Positions 35,210 to 47,625 of a stretch of 64,000 bases of DNA are shown here, in pieces. The first letter of the stretch is position 1. The number at the start of each line of letters is the position of its first letter. Source of the DNA: Camillea tinctor (taxonomy: Eukaryota; Ascomycota; Sordariomycetes; Xylariales; Xylariaceae); assembly GCA_022578605.1 (NCBI GenBank), contig MU394071.1, positions 248,001 to 312,000 on the forward strand, in the 5' to 3' direction. Position numbers and translations under genes: made by a program. The notes under the pieces were generated by a model. It searched no databases, was not told the origin of the DNA, and worked only from the letters and a program-made list of their open reading frames with translations.

Positions 35210-36927
35210 AGCTAAGGGTGTGATGTTATAGTTCCCATATATATTGGAGTGAGCCGATAGTAAGGGAAAAGGTCGAAGTATATTAGTCTGAGACAGAGTC
35301 TGCGAAGGTCTTAAGCCCACTATATTCATCTAAGCACGTGGTAGTATAGTACCGTGTACTGAAATGGTAACCCTATATTCCAACAATATAAACTGGCAGG
35401 TCATTAAACCGACCTTTTAGCTTAATATATCTTGCTTTTTACCATTTATATATAAATACCTAATATTTCTTGCCAATTCCATTGAACTGGGAATATGAGA
35501 GACTAGCTCTTAATTGTATGAAGCTGCGAGACTGTAAGAGCACTAGTTAAGAACATCCAGGCATCATAAAGTTCAGCTAACGAAAACAACTAGATGAAAA
35601 TAAATTAACGGGTCAAGATACTACGAGGGGCTTCACAAGAACTTACCTAGGTAACGACAATGTTATTATGCGAGGGACTATAACTACATGTGATGCCCAT
35701 ACATATACATAGAAACACTCTCTTTGCTCCATGTACCGTTCTTACCCATCTATCACCTCTTGACACAAGAGTTGACTACTAGAGCCGGCGATTAATACCG
35801 CCAAAGTACATCACTGATAGCTAAAGAACCTTCTCAAAACTGAGTGACTGCAAGTCTCTTGCTAGCCTGAATGGTAGCAGAAAGAGATGACATGATCAAG
35901 ACTAGCTTCCCGAGACGACTAATCCCTCGTTCTCAGTTCCTATAGATCTGTTATGTCCCAGCCAGGGGAGGTCACTATATAATACAGAATTGGGCCTTCA
36001 TGACCACTTAGTTACTGAGAGAACCTTTTGGTCTTATGGTACAATGGGTTGCCCAGCACTCATTCGTAACAAGATTCCACAACTATACATATTTCAAAAA
36101 AATCATGACTTCACAAAATATGACCAATGTATAAAATATAAATGCCACATAGGGCCCAAGCCAAGTACAACCAGCGTAATAACCTAGTATAAGGGGCAGT
36201 TGGCATAACCAAACACCCACCCTCCTCCGCAAGATCACATAAGAGGGATTCCTCCCCTATAGACAATAGATTAGCTCCGGTGTACGAGCTAATCAGTCCC
36301 CAGGATGACTACTGCTACGATAACTTTCCTAAATATAACGACCCATTCTACATATTGTTAAAATCGAGAGCGGAAGGAAGGTGTTTTTTTTTTCTAAAGT
36401 GTCTTTTAACCACAATACTATGCTTTGCTTTACTTTAATCCGTCCCATTGACACCACCGGCAATAATAAAATCAAATGAAAAGCTCAATACTACCACCCC
36501 ATCCGCCCCCCTTTCTCCCCTCTCCACACCCCCTATTCCAAACCCAAACACCTAATCCCCAAGTCCACATCATCCTCCCTCCTGCATCCCCATAACCACA
36601 AATTCCCTCCTAAACAAGAGCATCCCCAGAACGCGAGGAAAATCAATATCGAAATCAAAAAGGTTAGGCCAAATCGAACCAATAAAAATAAAATTTAGAC
36701 ATCTCTTTCTATCTCCCAATCTCTTTCAAAAAAAAACCCTGTCCTATAAAAACCAACCCAAACACCCAACCAAGCTGAAACCCATCACATAATAACTACT
36801 CAAAAAAAACCTAGTTAGAGGGTATTAACATGAATAATGTTCTTTTTCTTCTGTTATTTTTTTAAAATGTTAATTTCCATTTACTACCCCCTATCCTATC
36901 CCCCCCCTCCTCCTTCCCCCCCAAAAC
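35210..36927. other. 1.7-kb spacer
   Basis: AT-rich. The segment at about 35620-35740 resembles sequence near 48275-48400 (possible degenerate repeat). From about 36480 the sequence becomes C- and A-rich on the plus strand, forming the 3' region of the RING gene. No supported gene. Confidence 0.45.
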
Positions 36928-39867
36928 CTACGGCACGTAAATCCGACTAAAGCTGATCACCTCCCTGCGGCAGCAGACGCACTTATCAAAGTTATTCATG
37001 GCGAGGGTGACGCGGCACTCATCGCACAAGCTGAGGCAGCGGCAGGGCCAGACGATGATCTTGCGCGGCGCCGAGTGGCACACGACGCACTGCGGCCCGC
37101 CCTCCTCGTCCGCGTCGTCGTCCGTGTTCTTCTTCTCCTCCCTCTCCCGCGCCGCCTCGTTCCGTCGCGTCATGATTAGGTGCTCGAGAAGCTCAGCTTG
37201 TTCCTCGTCCGACAGCTTGCCGCCGTTGGCCTGCTGCGCGCGCCGCCCGGCCGTCAGAAGGAGCCGGCCCCGCTGGTTGTGCTGCATGCGGGCGTATTGC
37301 GAGCGCGTTACGATGCGGTCGCTGGTTAGGTGGGCCGCGAGGGCGTGGGCCTCGCGGCGTTCTTCGGGGCTGGTTGGGTGGAGGAGTCGAGCTAGATCGC
37401 CCATGTCGATTGGCTGGTCGAACGGTGTCGTCTCGCGCGAGAAGTAACTTTGGGTAGGTGTCCTCTGCCCGTCAGCTTCTTCGTCTTCGTCTTCCCATGG
37501 ATCTTGTTCGTTATTATCATCATCTCCAATTACGCTATGAATCATGCTCGTCGTATCCCATTCGTCATCGCTCTCGTTCGGTTCCCAGTCGCCACTTGTG
37601 TCGACTCCTCCCCACAGCTGGCCGTTCTTCCAGGTGTCATACAGTCGTGACGATACCTCCTCTTCAGGAAGGTTGGCAGTCTCGGGCGACCTCTTAAGAC
37701 GCCTTCGCACCTCGGCTTCAACGTCGGCATACTCATCATTAAGGAGCATGGAGGAATACTTCCCATTCCTGCCGCCACGTGATTTCAGACCGTCACTGGC
37801 CTGCCTCTCGTCTTTCTTCCCTTGAGGCCATCGAGAGAGCCAAAGCAAGAGTCTGGGCTGTCGTCTGATGCCCATGTGGGCAAGCCCTTTGAGCATAATG
37901 ACAGCACACCAGCGTAATATTAGCCGGTTGATGTTCATGAGAAATTCTAGAGCTAGCAACCACCGAGAACTGCGTTCGGCGGCCCCGACGCCATCCCTAG
38001 CTCGTCGATCGCTTATGCGTGATTTGGGCACCTTCTGAGCAGCTCGCTCCCGCGCATAACCGTTTGATGCCCCAACCTGGCCGTCCTTAATAGGGACTAG
38101 ACCGATAGTGCCGACAGAGTCATAGCGCGAGGTTTCTAACCCTGAACCAGCCCATTGCATACGCAGGGCCTCAAGCTCCCTATATCTCTCTTCCTCGAGC
38201 CATGTGTAGCGCTTCAGGTTGACTCCTTGATCTTCGTTGAGGTATACAGCTTCGCTTGCCATCGTTATAACACCGAATCCTAATCTCAAGAGCGCAGTGT
38301 AGAAATCCATCGCCCGTGTTATACGGATGTCGGAGAGGGAGATATTGGCTTGCATATTCTCATGTGCTCGCATGATGCGCTCCCGGAAACTCAGCCGGCG
38401 TCCGTCGTTTGATGGCTCCGGTGGCTCTAGGGCCGATAAAAATAGAGCGATGGAGTATATTGAGAAGCAGGTCAGGATGCCCACGAATACCATCGCATGA
38501 GGCACGAAGCCTATAATACATACGGTAGGAAACCTGAATAGTCCTAGGCTGGACGGATCGTCGAGTGAGAAATTAAAGACTTCTACCATGAGGCTTCCCA
38601 TGAAACACATAGCCCAAAAACCTGTGCTGAAGAGGCGGAATTTATTTTGCAGACCAAAGATGCCCAAAATATGGCTCGTGATATGGCTCAGAGCGGATAT
38701 CAAAGCCACTAAGAGCACCTCTGGCGAGGTATTTACGCGCCTCATAATCATGCCGCGGGATATGGCGATGTTAGCACCGGATGATTGCTGGAATGTGGCA
38801 TTGGAGGTGCTACTGCTGCCCGAAAAGAGGCCCCAGCCGAGCTGATTGCTGATGGCAGCGTCGGCTTCGGCGAATGCTAATGAATGCTCAAAAATGGTCA
38901 TACCCGTCTCGACGGCTACGGGACGGCCTTGCACGGCACAAGAAACGGTCTCGACAAAGTGGCTTAGACAGAGGGTTCCGAACAGAGGCCAGAGGCGTGA
39001 TAAGGAGCCCTGAAGCTCGTTGGAGAAATCGTGGCTGTCCGGGGGAACCATATTCACGGCACGACAGCTATCGTAATCGGAGGCACCGAAAAGTAGAGAC
39101 GAACTTAAGCTATGTAGATATCCTCCGGGCTCGGCGAACATGAGTTCGGATGTCTTGCTCGCATTGCCCCAGCGCATCTCGGCGAAGTCGGGTGAGGTCT
39201 GGCATTGGATCGACTGTAGCAGCTGTCGGGCTTGGTAGATGAATAGGACAAGGGGTAGGAACCGGAGCATAAGCCGGACAGTCCAGGTTAATCGTAGTCG
39301 TCGTCTCGATGCGGCGAAGATGTGGGTGCGATTCAGGATGATAGCCTGGTTTGGGGTTTACCGTCAGCAATCCGTTCTTCCCGAGTAGGACGAAAGGGAT
39401 GAGAAAGGAGAGAGGGGACACACCATAGCAATACAGCATATTGCCCACTTGCTCGTGGCATAGCTAAATACACTTCCTAAACCCTTAGCTCCCCCTTCCA
39501 TAGAGAATCGTGAGACCAAGGCGGCCGGGTCCTGGTCGTCCTCCAAGACGTTGGCCAGGTTAGCAGCCACGTCCGAGACGGTGACGGGGACGTCAAGGGT
39601 CATCTCGGAAGGGGTAGCAGTAGTTATAAAATAATCGGAACCGGTGGGATCGGCAATGACGCGCTGTCCAAAGCCGTCGGGGGGATCGGGAAAGGAGATA
39701 ATAGAGCCGAGCTTGGTGAGCATCCTCGGCCCGGCAAGAATGAGGTCTTCAAGAGAGGGGGCGTATCGGGTAACGTTAACCGAGGACTTGAGATGTTGAA
39801 CGGTCCAGGAAGTGAAGTTGTGCCAAACACCGGAATGATCCAAGACAGTAGTAGTTGGTGCTGGTGC

Positions 39868-39898
<31 letters not shown>

Positions 39899-39915
39899 GC
39901 ACCTGGCGATGCCAT
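36928..39915 (-). CDS. multi-pass RING-finger ubiquitin ligase, Asi1/Asi3-like
   Basis: Two exons, 39915-39424 and 39345-36928 (78-nt intron), encode 969 residues. The N-terminus is alanine-rich (GCA/GCT repeat). Several hydrophobic segments follow between about residues 155 and 460 (e.g. WAICCIAMAIIL, FLPLVLFIYQ, FVGILTCFSIYSIALFLSAL), indicating a multi-pass membrane protein. A long acidic linker (NESDDEWDTT, DDDNNEQDPWEDEDEEADG) leads to a C-terminal RING (about 917-969): CVVC, then CRCLSLCDECR, then CVCCRR, ending SFSRIYVP. This arrangement and ending match the yeast inner-nuclear-membrane proteins Asi1/Asi3, which degrade mislocalised membrane proteins and, in yeast, repress amino-acid sensing factors Stp1/2. 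The Asi assignment is by architecture; a plain membrane RING protein is the alternative. Confidence 0.8.
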
Positions 39916-41468
39916 TGTGCAGAATGTTGGCCGAAGGTCCGACTCTTACATATAAGAGGAGTGGGCTGATAGGCTGTACTAATGTAGGGGAAGGTGGAGG
40001 ACGAATAGAATCCTGGAAATATCCCTAGGGGGGGGGGGAGTGGTTCGGATTAGTTTGGTCGGCGGCGCATGTTCATCCTCGTCACGTCACTGGCATTACC
40101 ACTAGCATTACGATGCGAGTGGCGTTTCTGGGTTTCTAGGTTTCTAAGTAAATTGATAGGTCAGGTTCAGGCTCATTTAATCGTTAGTTCGTCAACCGTT
40201 AACCAGGAGAGAGAGAGAGGAATAATGAATGGAAGCTCAGGTGTTGTAGTGTGTACTAGTAGGAAGACTGGAGTAGGGAAGAAGTTAAAAAGAAAAAAAG
40301 AAAAAGAAAAAAAAACAGAAAATGGTTCAAAGTTACAAGGTTCTAGGTAAAGTAGTAAGAGGTTACGCAGGGTAACTTGGTTATGTAAGTACACTACTGA
40401 TTGACTTGCAGTTTACAACTTTATACCTACAGGTCTCTCATTCCCGTCAGGATCATCCTTCCAAACCATAACGTAAGACCGGAATGCGGGAATGTCGTAG
40501 TATAATGTAGCTTACTACATGCACTAAAGTACCCACTAACCCAGGTTATGGGTTCTCGCACTTAAGAGGACCTCCCCACTAGCAATTAAATGCAGAGTAC
40601 GGAGTACTTACATATAGGTACGTACCGCACTCAGTTAAACATCGGGCACATCGGGGTATATAACAAGCCGAGAAACTTCTTTAAACCTCATCAAACCAAA
40701 GTAATTAAATCTATCTAGATAAGGTATATAAATACCTGGAACAAAAGAGAATTGTCAATTACATCATAGCCATGGTTCCTGATTTGTTTACATAGAAAAT
40801 AATGAAGTTATTTTAAGAGAGGGAGATAGTCAAACCATCTAACTAGGTTACCCAAGATGAGAGGTATCAACCACAAGTTCGTCTCTTGCTATGAATGACT
40901 GGCACCGGCGCAGAGAACATAGTTTTTGTGGCCGGAGATAGTATGTTCCCCGTGAAAGTTCATGGGGGTTTCATGGTGTTTATCCTATTGTATAAGCAGC
41001 GTGCTATATATAAGGCATGGGATTCCCAGAGCTTCCTTCATGGAACCATTATCCTTTTAAATAAATAAATATATATATATATATATATTATTTCACATAT
41101 ACAGAAATTGCTGAAACAACACAATAATCACGGCTAACAAGAATGGCTATATATTTACGTGCTATTTACAGTCTCCGATTCCCCGTATGCTCCTGTTGGA
41201 CTTGCCCATCAAGTTTCATGAACTCTTACTGAAAGAAAACCACCATCTCCCTTAAAACAAAGATTTCTCATGAATGCCCATAAAATGAAAAGATCCCCAT
41301 GGTTCTTCATAGCATACTACTTACTATGCCATACCAACAAGTTCAAAAAATACCATGTCTCTATACCCCCTAGTTGCAAAAAGCCCCATTCATTGGCCAA
41401 AACTCTAGCTTCTGTAGCACGGCACATATATACCGCACTTAACCTTCACCCTACCATCCAATCAACTA
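39916..41468. other. 1.5-kb spacer
   Basis: Upstream of the RING gene. Contains a G-run (about 40029-40038), an A/G-rich tract (40270-40320) and an (AT)n tract (about 41068-41090). Short ORFs have no motif. Confidence 0.5.
41068..41090. repeat. (AT)n microsatellite
   Basis: About 11 AT dinucleotides following AAATAAATAAAT. Confidence 0.92.
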
Positions 41469-41557
41469 GCGGGGATAGCTCAGCTGGGAGAGCGTCAGAC
41501 TGAAGCCAAACTTCATCTGCAATCTGAAGGCCGTGTGTTCGATCCACACTCACCGCA
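41469..41557 (+). tRNA. tRNA-Phe (GAA), intron-containing
   Basis: Exons 41469-41505 and 41522-41557 with a 16-nt intron (41506-41521) directly 3' of the base after the anticodon, the canonical site. The anticodon stem TCAGA/TCTGA closes loop CTGAAGA (anticodon GAA). T arm GTGTG/CACAC with TTCGATC. The acceptor GCGGGGA faces TCACCGC, leaving one G5:A68 mismatch where fungal tRNA-Phe genes normally have C68. Terminator T5 at 41567-41571. Confidence 0.93.
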
Positions 41558-42403
41558 AAGTTTCAATTTTTGTTCCTTTCTTAACCATAAAAATATCTCG
41601 ACTTTTTTTGCTACCTAGGAGTATAGTTAGTACCTACCTACAGAAGTAACTACTAGCAAGGCAATCGGAAATATTGGCATTTCCGAGTACGAAAAATTAG
41701 TATTCATGTCTTGGCATCATACAATCACAAGAGATTTTGATGTTCTATATCTTGCTTTTTTTTTTCATAGATATACTGTGTGTGGTTGAACTGGGGTATT
41801 TATTTTATTTTTCTCTATATGTATATAGTAAGATCCAGTTGCCTAAGGTATAGGCATATACCTAGTTGGGGTAGAATGTAGTATGGGGTCAAGGTCATGC
41901 GCATGGTGCATCTTAGACATTGGAAGACCCCTGTGGCAATAGAGTCCCTCAGCTCATGTATCACCCATATGGCACCATATATGTAGGGGACTTGCTTCAC
42001 CCAAGACCTAAATAGTAGACTACCAGGTTCAAAGATAGGCTCAGCTATAACCCAAATATGACCTGGGACTTGTGATGTGGTTTCTCCTACTAAGCCGTTG
42101 GAGGCTTACTTCCTCATCGCAACATCCGAGACCGGAGTGCCTCAGATGAGGTGATACCCTTGGCGACTGAGGAATTGAGGGTTCTTCGTACCTCTTCCTC
42201 CCCCCAAGCAATCCTTCGTGAGTTCAGTAGGGCCCCGTAGGATGACAGCTACTTAGATGGGCAAGTACTTCCGGTTTAGTCAGCGAGAGTAATGCGCTGC
42301 TGAGCTTTCTACTGAACTACCTAAAGGCTGACATCACCTTTCGCTAGTCATTTCCTGGCTTAGATATGGAGTATCTCTTTGTGTCTTTGCGAGTCTGATC
42401 AGC
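41558..42403. other. spacer 3' of tRNA-Phe and MTR3
   Basis: T5 Pol III terminator at 41567-41571, T-run near 41758-41767, then AT-rich sequence and the 3' flank of MTR3. No other gene seen. Confidence 0.5.
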
Positions 42404-43342
42404 TCAAGACGTGTCCTGTCCCGGGTGAACCGTATCTTCGAGAGCCTTGATGACGACCCGGCTAGCATTGCGGCACGCGATAAGGCTCTGCTCGACAAGC
42501 TTAGCGTAGAGCATGCCATCCGCATCTGGTAGCTGTCCCTTAAACCAGATATTCGTCACTTCGTCCCTCACCGGCAAGTAGGCCACGCAGCAAGCCGCAA
42601 AGACCTTGTGGTATTCCGCGACGGCCGGATCGAGCACAATGGTAGGCTGGCTCTTCTCGTCCCTGACTACCAGCGCTGCCACACCGCCGGCGACGGTGTC
42701 CACGCAATCGATGCCGGCGTCTGCGATGGCGGCCGAGGCCACGGTAATACAGCCTCCCAGGACATTCATCATGTCCCAGCCGTCGTCCGCTTGGTTTTCC
42801 GGCGCATTCCGGTCTTGGTCGCCCTCGATAATGGTGACGATGATGTCGACTCCGCTCTTGGGCCATCGATCTGCGATTATGGCGCCCCGCAGCGCTGTCT
42901 CTAAGTGAACGCCCAAGTCCCGTTCGCTCGAATCGCGGAGATATCCCCGCCTCTGCCTCGTGGCGAACGGGGCATACTTCACGTGGGTGGTCAGGATGAT
43001 ATGGGGCGAGAAGGGTGCGGATCGTGGTAGAGAGCGGGGGCCATGGACGGTACAGGTAAGTTTTAGGCTTGTACTGCTGCGACCAGTGCTACTGGATGGG
43101 TTCTCGAGTTCGAGGTAGGCAGACCCGGAGGCTGAGGGCGTCACTCCTGTTTTTAGGACTAACCGGCAGATGGAAAGAAGATGTATTAGTAACATAAACT
43201 AGGGTGATTTAATATATTACTTACAGATCTTCCGAATAGCATCCTGGGACTTTTGGTTGGCAGCAAACTTGGGGGGTGGCGTATCGTAGATGGGAGGTAT
43301 CGTTTGTCCGACAGGACCATTCACTCGTCTTCGATCAGCCAT
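42404..43342 (-). CDS. mtr3: exosome core subunit MTR3 (RNase PH-like)
   Basis: Two exons, 43342-43225 and 43158-42404 (66-nt intron GTAAGT/TAG), encode 290 residues. The N-terminus MADRRRVNGPVGQTIPPIYD is that of fungal MTR3. The RNase PH domain shows TGVTPSASGSAYLELENPSS, LTCTVHGPRSLPRSAPFSPH, FATRQRRGYLRDSSERDLGV, LETALRGAIIADRWPKSG and later MNVLGGCITVASAAIADAGI. In eukaryotes the six RNase PH-like subunits form an inactive ring that channels RNA to Rrp44 and Rrp6. It is separated from its neighbours by large spacers. Confidence 0.94.
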
Positions 43343-45049
43343 GATTGATCTCGACTATTAATATTTTTATTAAGTTGTTTGGTTGATTGTCGATTGGAAG
43401 CTTCTTAGGTTCATCAATTTGCTTGGATGTAGTGTATTAAGTGTGTATTAATTAATCGGCGAGCTTTATCTATCAAAAGCTATGAAAAATAAAAATAAAA
43501 GTTGTATGGATTAAGCTCTCCAAATCTTATCTGCTTATCTCTAAATGCCCCGCCAACCCGCATTGCCAGCCGTCAACACCTTCGACACCTCTAGTTAATG
43601 CACGGACCATCTAAGACCCAAATTTCCTACTCAAATAATTTTTTTCTCACATCTTTGTCTCTCGAAAATTTCCTTCCTCATCCAACTCACCAATTCACAA
43701 CTTGTCGAGAGCTGGTTGCAAGCCAGTTTGCTGCCACCAAGATATGCGCAACGTGAGTCCTATGTGCGATATATAAAGTTCCTGTACTATGGTTGGATTG
43801 GATTGGGTTGGAATGGAATATTTTGTTGCAATATCAGCCTGGTTGGGTGGTATATGGGAGATCTGATCTGATCTGATCTGATGGAAATACCCAACTACCA
43901 ATGCCCATCCTCTTCTCTCTACCTTCTAGGTAAGCCATGATCTCTACCCTCGGAGCACTCACAAGCTGCCTCCCTCCCCTCGACACCACCCCTCCCTTGC
44001 TCTTGATGAATTCTCTACCACAGTTCTTGCGATCACCTGAGCATCTGAACAAACATGCACTACCATCTGAAGCATTACGCGACTCCCTCACTTTTTCTCA
44101 ATGAAATAACGTTTCTCGAGTCGCTTAACTGACAATTTTTTTTAGTGACTGCCCTTAGAATACTTACATAGACAGCATTTTCCTATATCGAGCATTCGTG
44201 TTCTTTGGTAAGTGGTATATCCACTTCCACCCTTCTACACTCGCAAACCCTTATTTCTTTTTATGATGAGACTTTTCCAATCAGTTCTGCTTCTGAAGCA
44301 CTGTGAAGAAACCCATATACCAAAAACTTTACTCTGATCCTACATACAATACATATCCAATGCACTATTACCTACCATTCATCCTGGTATACACGAACTA
44401 ATAGTTGCCTAGAAATACGACCTTGCTTGGCCCTCGACTTTGTCTACCTGATACTTCAACACGACCCATCCTTATTCCCCGTTTTTACTGTAAGTAGATA
44501 TAGTCTCTTTCTTTTGACATCACCCCATTATTATGATGAAAATAGTTTATCCATTCAACTATTTCACAATGGGTCGAGCCACCCTCCCGCACCGGAGCCG
44601 GCTCTTCGGGGCTGGTGATGATTGGTTGTGGAGTTGTTTTCTAGGCGGCCCTCCGGCCTCTGGCTGGGGGTCACCCGGAGTGTCATGTTGGCTTCCGTGC
44701 TTTTGATTTCTGGGTCTCGTCTTGAGATGTGGATTGAGAGGGCCGATCCATGTGAATGAGTAAACTGGTTTTACTGATTTAATATGCCACTCCTACTTAA
44801 TAATTTCGAGATATTGAGTGGAACCATGCTAACAGGCTTCCCTCATAGGACCCCTTCCGTATAGAGGAGTCTCATGTCCCTGCCCTTATCACATTTTGAA
44901 GTTGGTAGGTCTCGTAGGTGTAAAATTCTTCATAGTAGATATTGCTAGCTACTGTCTAGCTTGACATGTACAACCATCTGCGTGCATAATCTGGCCAAAT
45001 AAATTTCTACAAGAATATATCGTTATTGTCCGCTCTCGATTATGGTGTT
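43343..45049. other. 1.7-kb spacer
   Basis: Holds a GATCT-type pentanucleotide repeat (43861-43880) and AT-rich sequence with short motif-less ORFs. The left end is the MTR3 promoter, the right end the 3' flank of the dehydrogenase gene. Confidence 0.5.
43861..43880. repeat. ATCTG pentanucleotide repeat
   Basis: Four perfect head-to-tail copies of ATCTG. Confidence 0.9.
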
Positions 45050-46513
45050 TTATGATTTCCTGTGCAAGACTGTAGCGCTAGCCTGGTGGTTAGGGAATAC
45101 CAGAGTATCAGCAATAACAACATTCTCCCTTCTGCTAGCGGCGAAGACAATAACTTCGGCAATGTCGTCGGGGGTCAAAGGATCAACGCCACTACTCATG
45201 ATATTAGTGATGTCCATTTTTTAGGTAAGTCGGGAGTTTCTTCTTTTAAGACTTACGCATAGACAGCATCGGCCTTCGCTTTATCGCCGTCGAATCGAAC
45301 CAGCGAGAATTCCTAAATCACGATGATCAGTAAGAAGTACACGATAGAGAGAAAGTAAGAGAACCTACCGTCTCGACCTGACCGGGATCGACCTCGATGA
45401 CGCGGACGCGGGTGGAGATGAGCTCCTTGCGCAGGGACTCGGTGAAGCTGCGGACGGCGGCCTTGGTGGCGCAGTAGATGGCGCCGCCGACGTAGGGCTC
45501 GCGGCCGGCGATGCTGCCCACGTTGATGACGTCCCCGGACCCGCGCTTCAGGAAGATGGGCAGCACCTCCTGCGTCACCGCGATGAGACCCGTCACGTTG
45601 GTGGAGAACATGACGTCGATGTCGGACTGCGCGATGGAGGGGGCTTTGGCTACGCCTTTGACGAGGCCGCTGGAGGAGGGGGTTAGTTGGGTTGTTATTT
45701 TATTCTGAGGAAGGTTGGGGAGAGAAATATGGGTGTGTTGTGTGTGAGTGTGTGTAAATAGATGGGTAGATATCCTATGACTACCACTACAATATTCATA
45801 CGCCCTGATTCCTTTCCCCGTACATTACTCAAATAATAGACTATAAAAAGACCACGAATCAAAACAAAACGTTCATATCTCCATATAAACGTTACTTCGT
45901 TCCTTGTGCACATAATCATAGAGGAAAGAATCCAAGAACAAAAAATCAGGGAGAAACTCATACAAGAATAAAAAAGAGAGGAGATAAATAAAAAAACTCA
46001 CGCATTATTAACCAACACGTCGATATCCCTAAACTCCACCGGCAGCAGCCTCTCCACGAACCCGCGCACCTCACCCTCCACCTTGCTCACGTCGAGCCCC
46101 GCGACGTGCACCTGCGCCCCCGTCTCGGCCGCAATGTCGGCCGCGATCTGCTTCAGCGTGTCGACGCGCCGCGCCGTCAGCACCAGCTTGAGCCCTCCGG
46201 CCGGCGCCGCCGCCCGCGCGAACTCGAACGCCGTGCTGCGCCCGATGCCGCTGGAGGCCCCCGTGATGAGCACGGTCTTGCCGGCGAGGCGCTTGGATGT
46301 TGCGGAGGCGGTGGTGGACATGCTGCGGGTATGGTGGTAGGGAGAGGGAGGGGGGAATGTGAGGTTATTGCGAGGGTGGTGGTGGTGAAGGAGAGGTGTA
46401 GTTGGGGTTGAGAGGGCGCGAGAGGAGAAGGTAGAGGTGTGTAAGCGGAAGGAGATTTGGAGGAGGGGGATGGGTTTGCGAATGGAAGAGGAGAGGGGGA
46501 GGAGAGGGCGCAT
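45050..46513 (-). CDS. NADP-dependent short-chain dehydrogenase (YMR226C/YdfG type)
   Basis: Four exons: 46513-46002, 45669-45369, 45312-45257 and 45191-45050, all in phase, giving 336 residues. The Rossmann motif is [19 protein letters not shown], with VLVNNAG across intron 1, the catalytic Ser in [14 protein letters not shown] and Tyr-Lys in YCATKAAV. The end [13 protein letters not shown] and [15 protein letters not shown] match S. cerevisiae YMR226C, an NADP-dependent L-serine/L-allo-threonine (3-hydroxy acid) dehydrogenase. About 64 residues rich in S, R, H and P precede a second Met ([16 protein letters not shown]). This prefix looks like a mitochondrial presequence, and the shorter form would match the cytosolic yeast length, so dual targeting is possible. 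Intron 1 is long for this genome (332 nt). Confidence 0.9.
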
Positions 46514-47530
46514 ATAGCTAGGTGCGAGGTGATGTTATGTGTGTAAGTTGTGAAGAAAAGGAGAATAGAAAGGGATTTTTTATTTTAATTTAATTTGTTT
46601 TATTCCTCTGCTTTACTATGACTCTTGATTTGATAAGATATGTATCTGAGTAACTAGAGACGGGTAATCAACAAATAACGGGAAACAATGGAAATGCATA
46701 GAAATTCGTCATTCGTGGAGGTTTATGATACCATCGGGCCTAAGCAGGTTACTTACTAAGTAGGAGGTAGTACTAGTAGTTAAGTTGGATTAGATATATA
46801 ATAACCTAGGTGCGTAGAGCTCATATCAATGTATGTAGAGATACTATGACGGTAGAAAAGAACCCCGCTACCCATGTGGTAACCCCGCCATTGATCAATC
46901 CGAGACTTTTCCGATGACCGGTACTTCATGGGTTTTCCGGAGAGAAGACGATACTTACTACTGTACCTGAAAAATGTCACTGGTAAGGTAATTGTGTTAG
47001 GTAAGGTACGGGATCATATACTCTAGACAGGTAGACTACACTCTACACTGATTTAAAGTTATCTTCAACGGTTCGAAGGGTATAATCGGGAAAGAATATG
47101 GCTTATACCCGAACTCTATCCAGCTCCCCTATTTCGGAGGGGACCCTCGAGTATGTAGAAAATTGGGACTAACACTCGAATCTTCTATTATCCATGTTTT
47201 TTTAAACCAAGATATTTACTCATTTACTCTTCTCCTTAGCTATCTTAAGTTATTACCAAGTCTACTGAGTACTTAATCAAAGTCATTACCTAGGTATCAG
47301 TTACTCAACCCGGCTAAACTTCGCTTTCGGTAAAATACCTTGATTGATATCCACTTAGGTTATTGGGTTACTATTACGTCAGAGACGGGAGCTATCTCCT
47401 CTGAAACACCCCTAAAAGGATTAGGTACATACCTAGGCACTAAGTAAACTTTATAGGACTCAATAAAGGCGCCAGCCCGCAAATAAAGTACTTCGCCTCG
47501 TGCGGCGGGCTACGTAGTGTGGACGTTATC
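46514..47530. other. spacer 5' of the dehydrogenase gene
   Basis: AT-rich with ACCTAGGTA-type words (e.g. 46803, 47290, 47430). No gene. A degenerate copy of the tRNA-Gln 5' part (GTAGTGTGGACGTTATC) lies at about 47514-47530, directly before the tRNA. Confidence 0.45.
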
Positions 47531-47625
47531 GGCTATGTAGTGTAGAGGTTATCACTCCGGATTTTGATCTTGACATTCGCATCGTGAAAATTCCGGCAAC
47601 CTGAGTTCGAGTCTCAGCATGGCCT
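47531..47625 (+). tRNA. tRNA-Gln (UUG), intron-containing
   Basis: Acceptor GGCTATG pairs with CATGGCC; discriminator T at 47625. D arm TAGTGTAGAGGTTATCAC, anticodon stem CCGGA/TCCGG with loop TTTTGAT (anticodon TTG), T arm CTGAG/CTCAG with TTCGAGT. About 23 nt between the base 3' of the anticodon and the last loop base are an intron (roughly 47568-47590). TTTT terminators begin at 47634. D-stem pairing is weak at one position. Confidence 0.88.
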
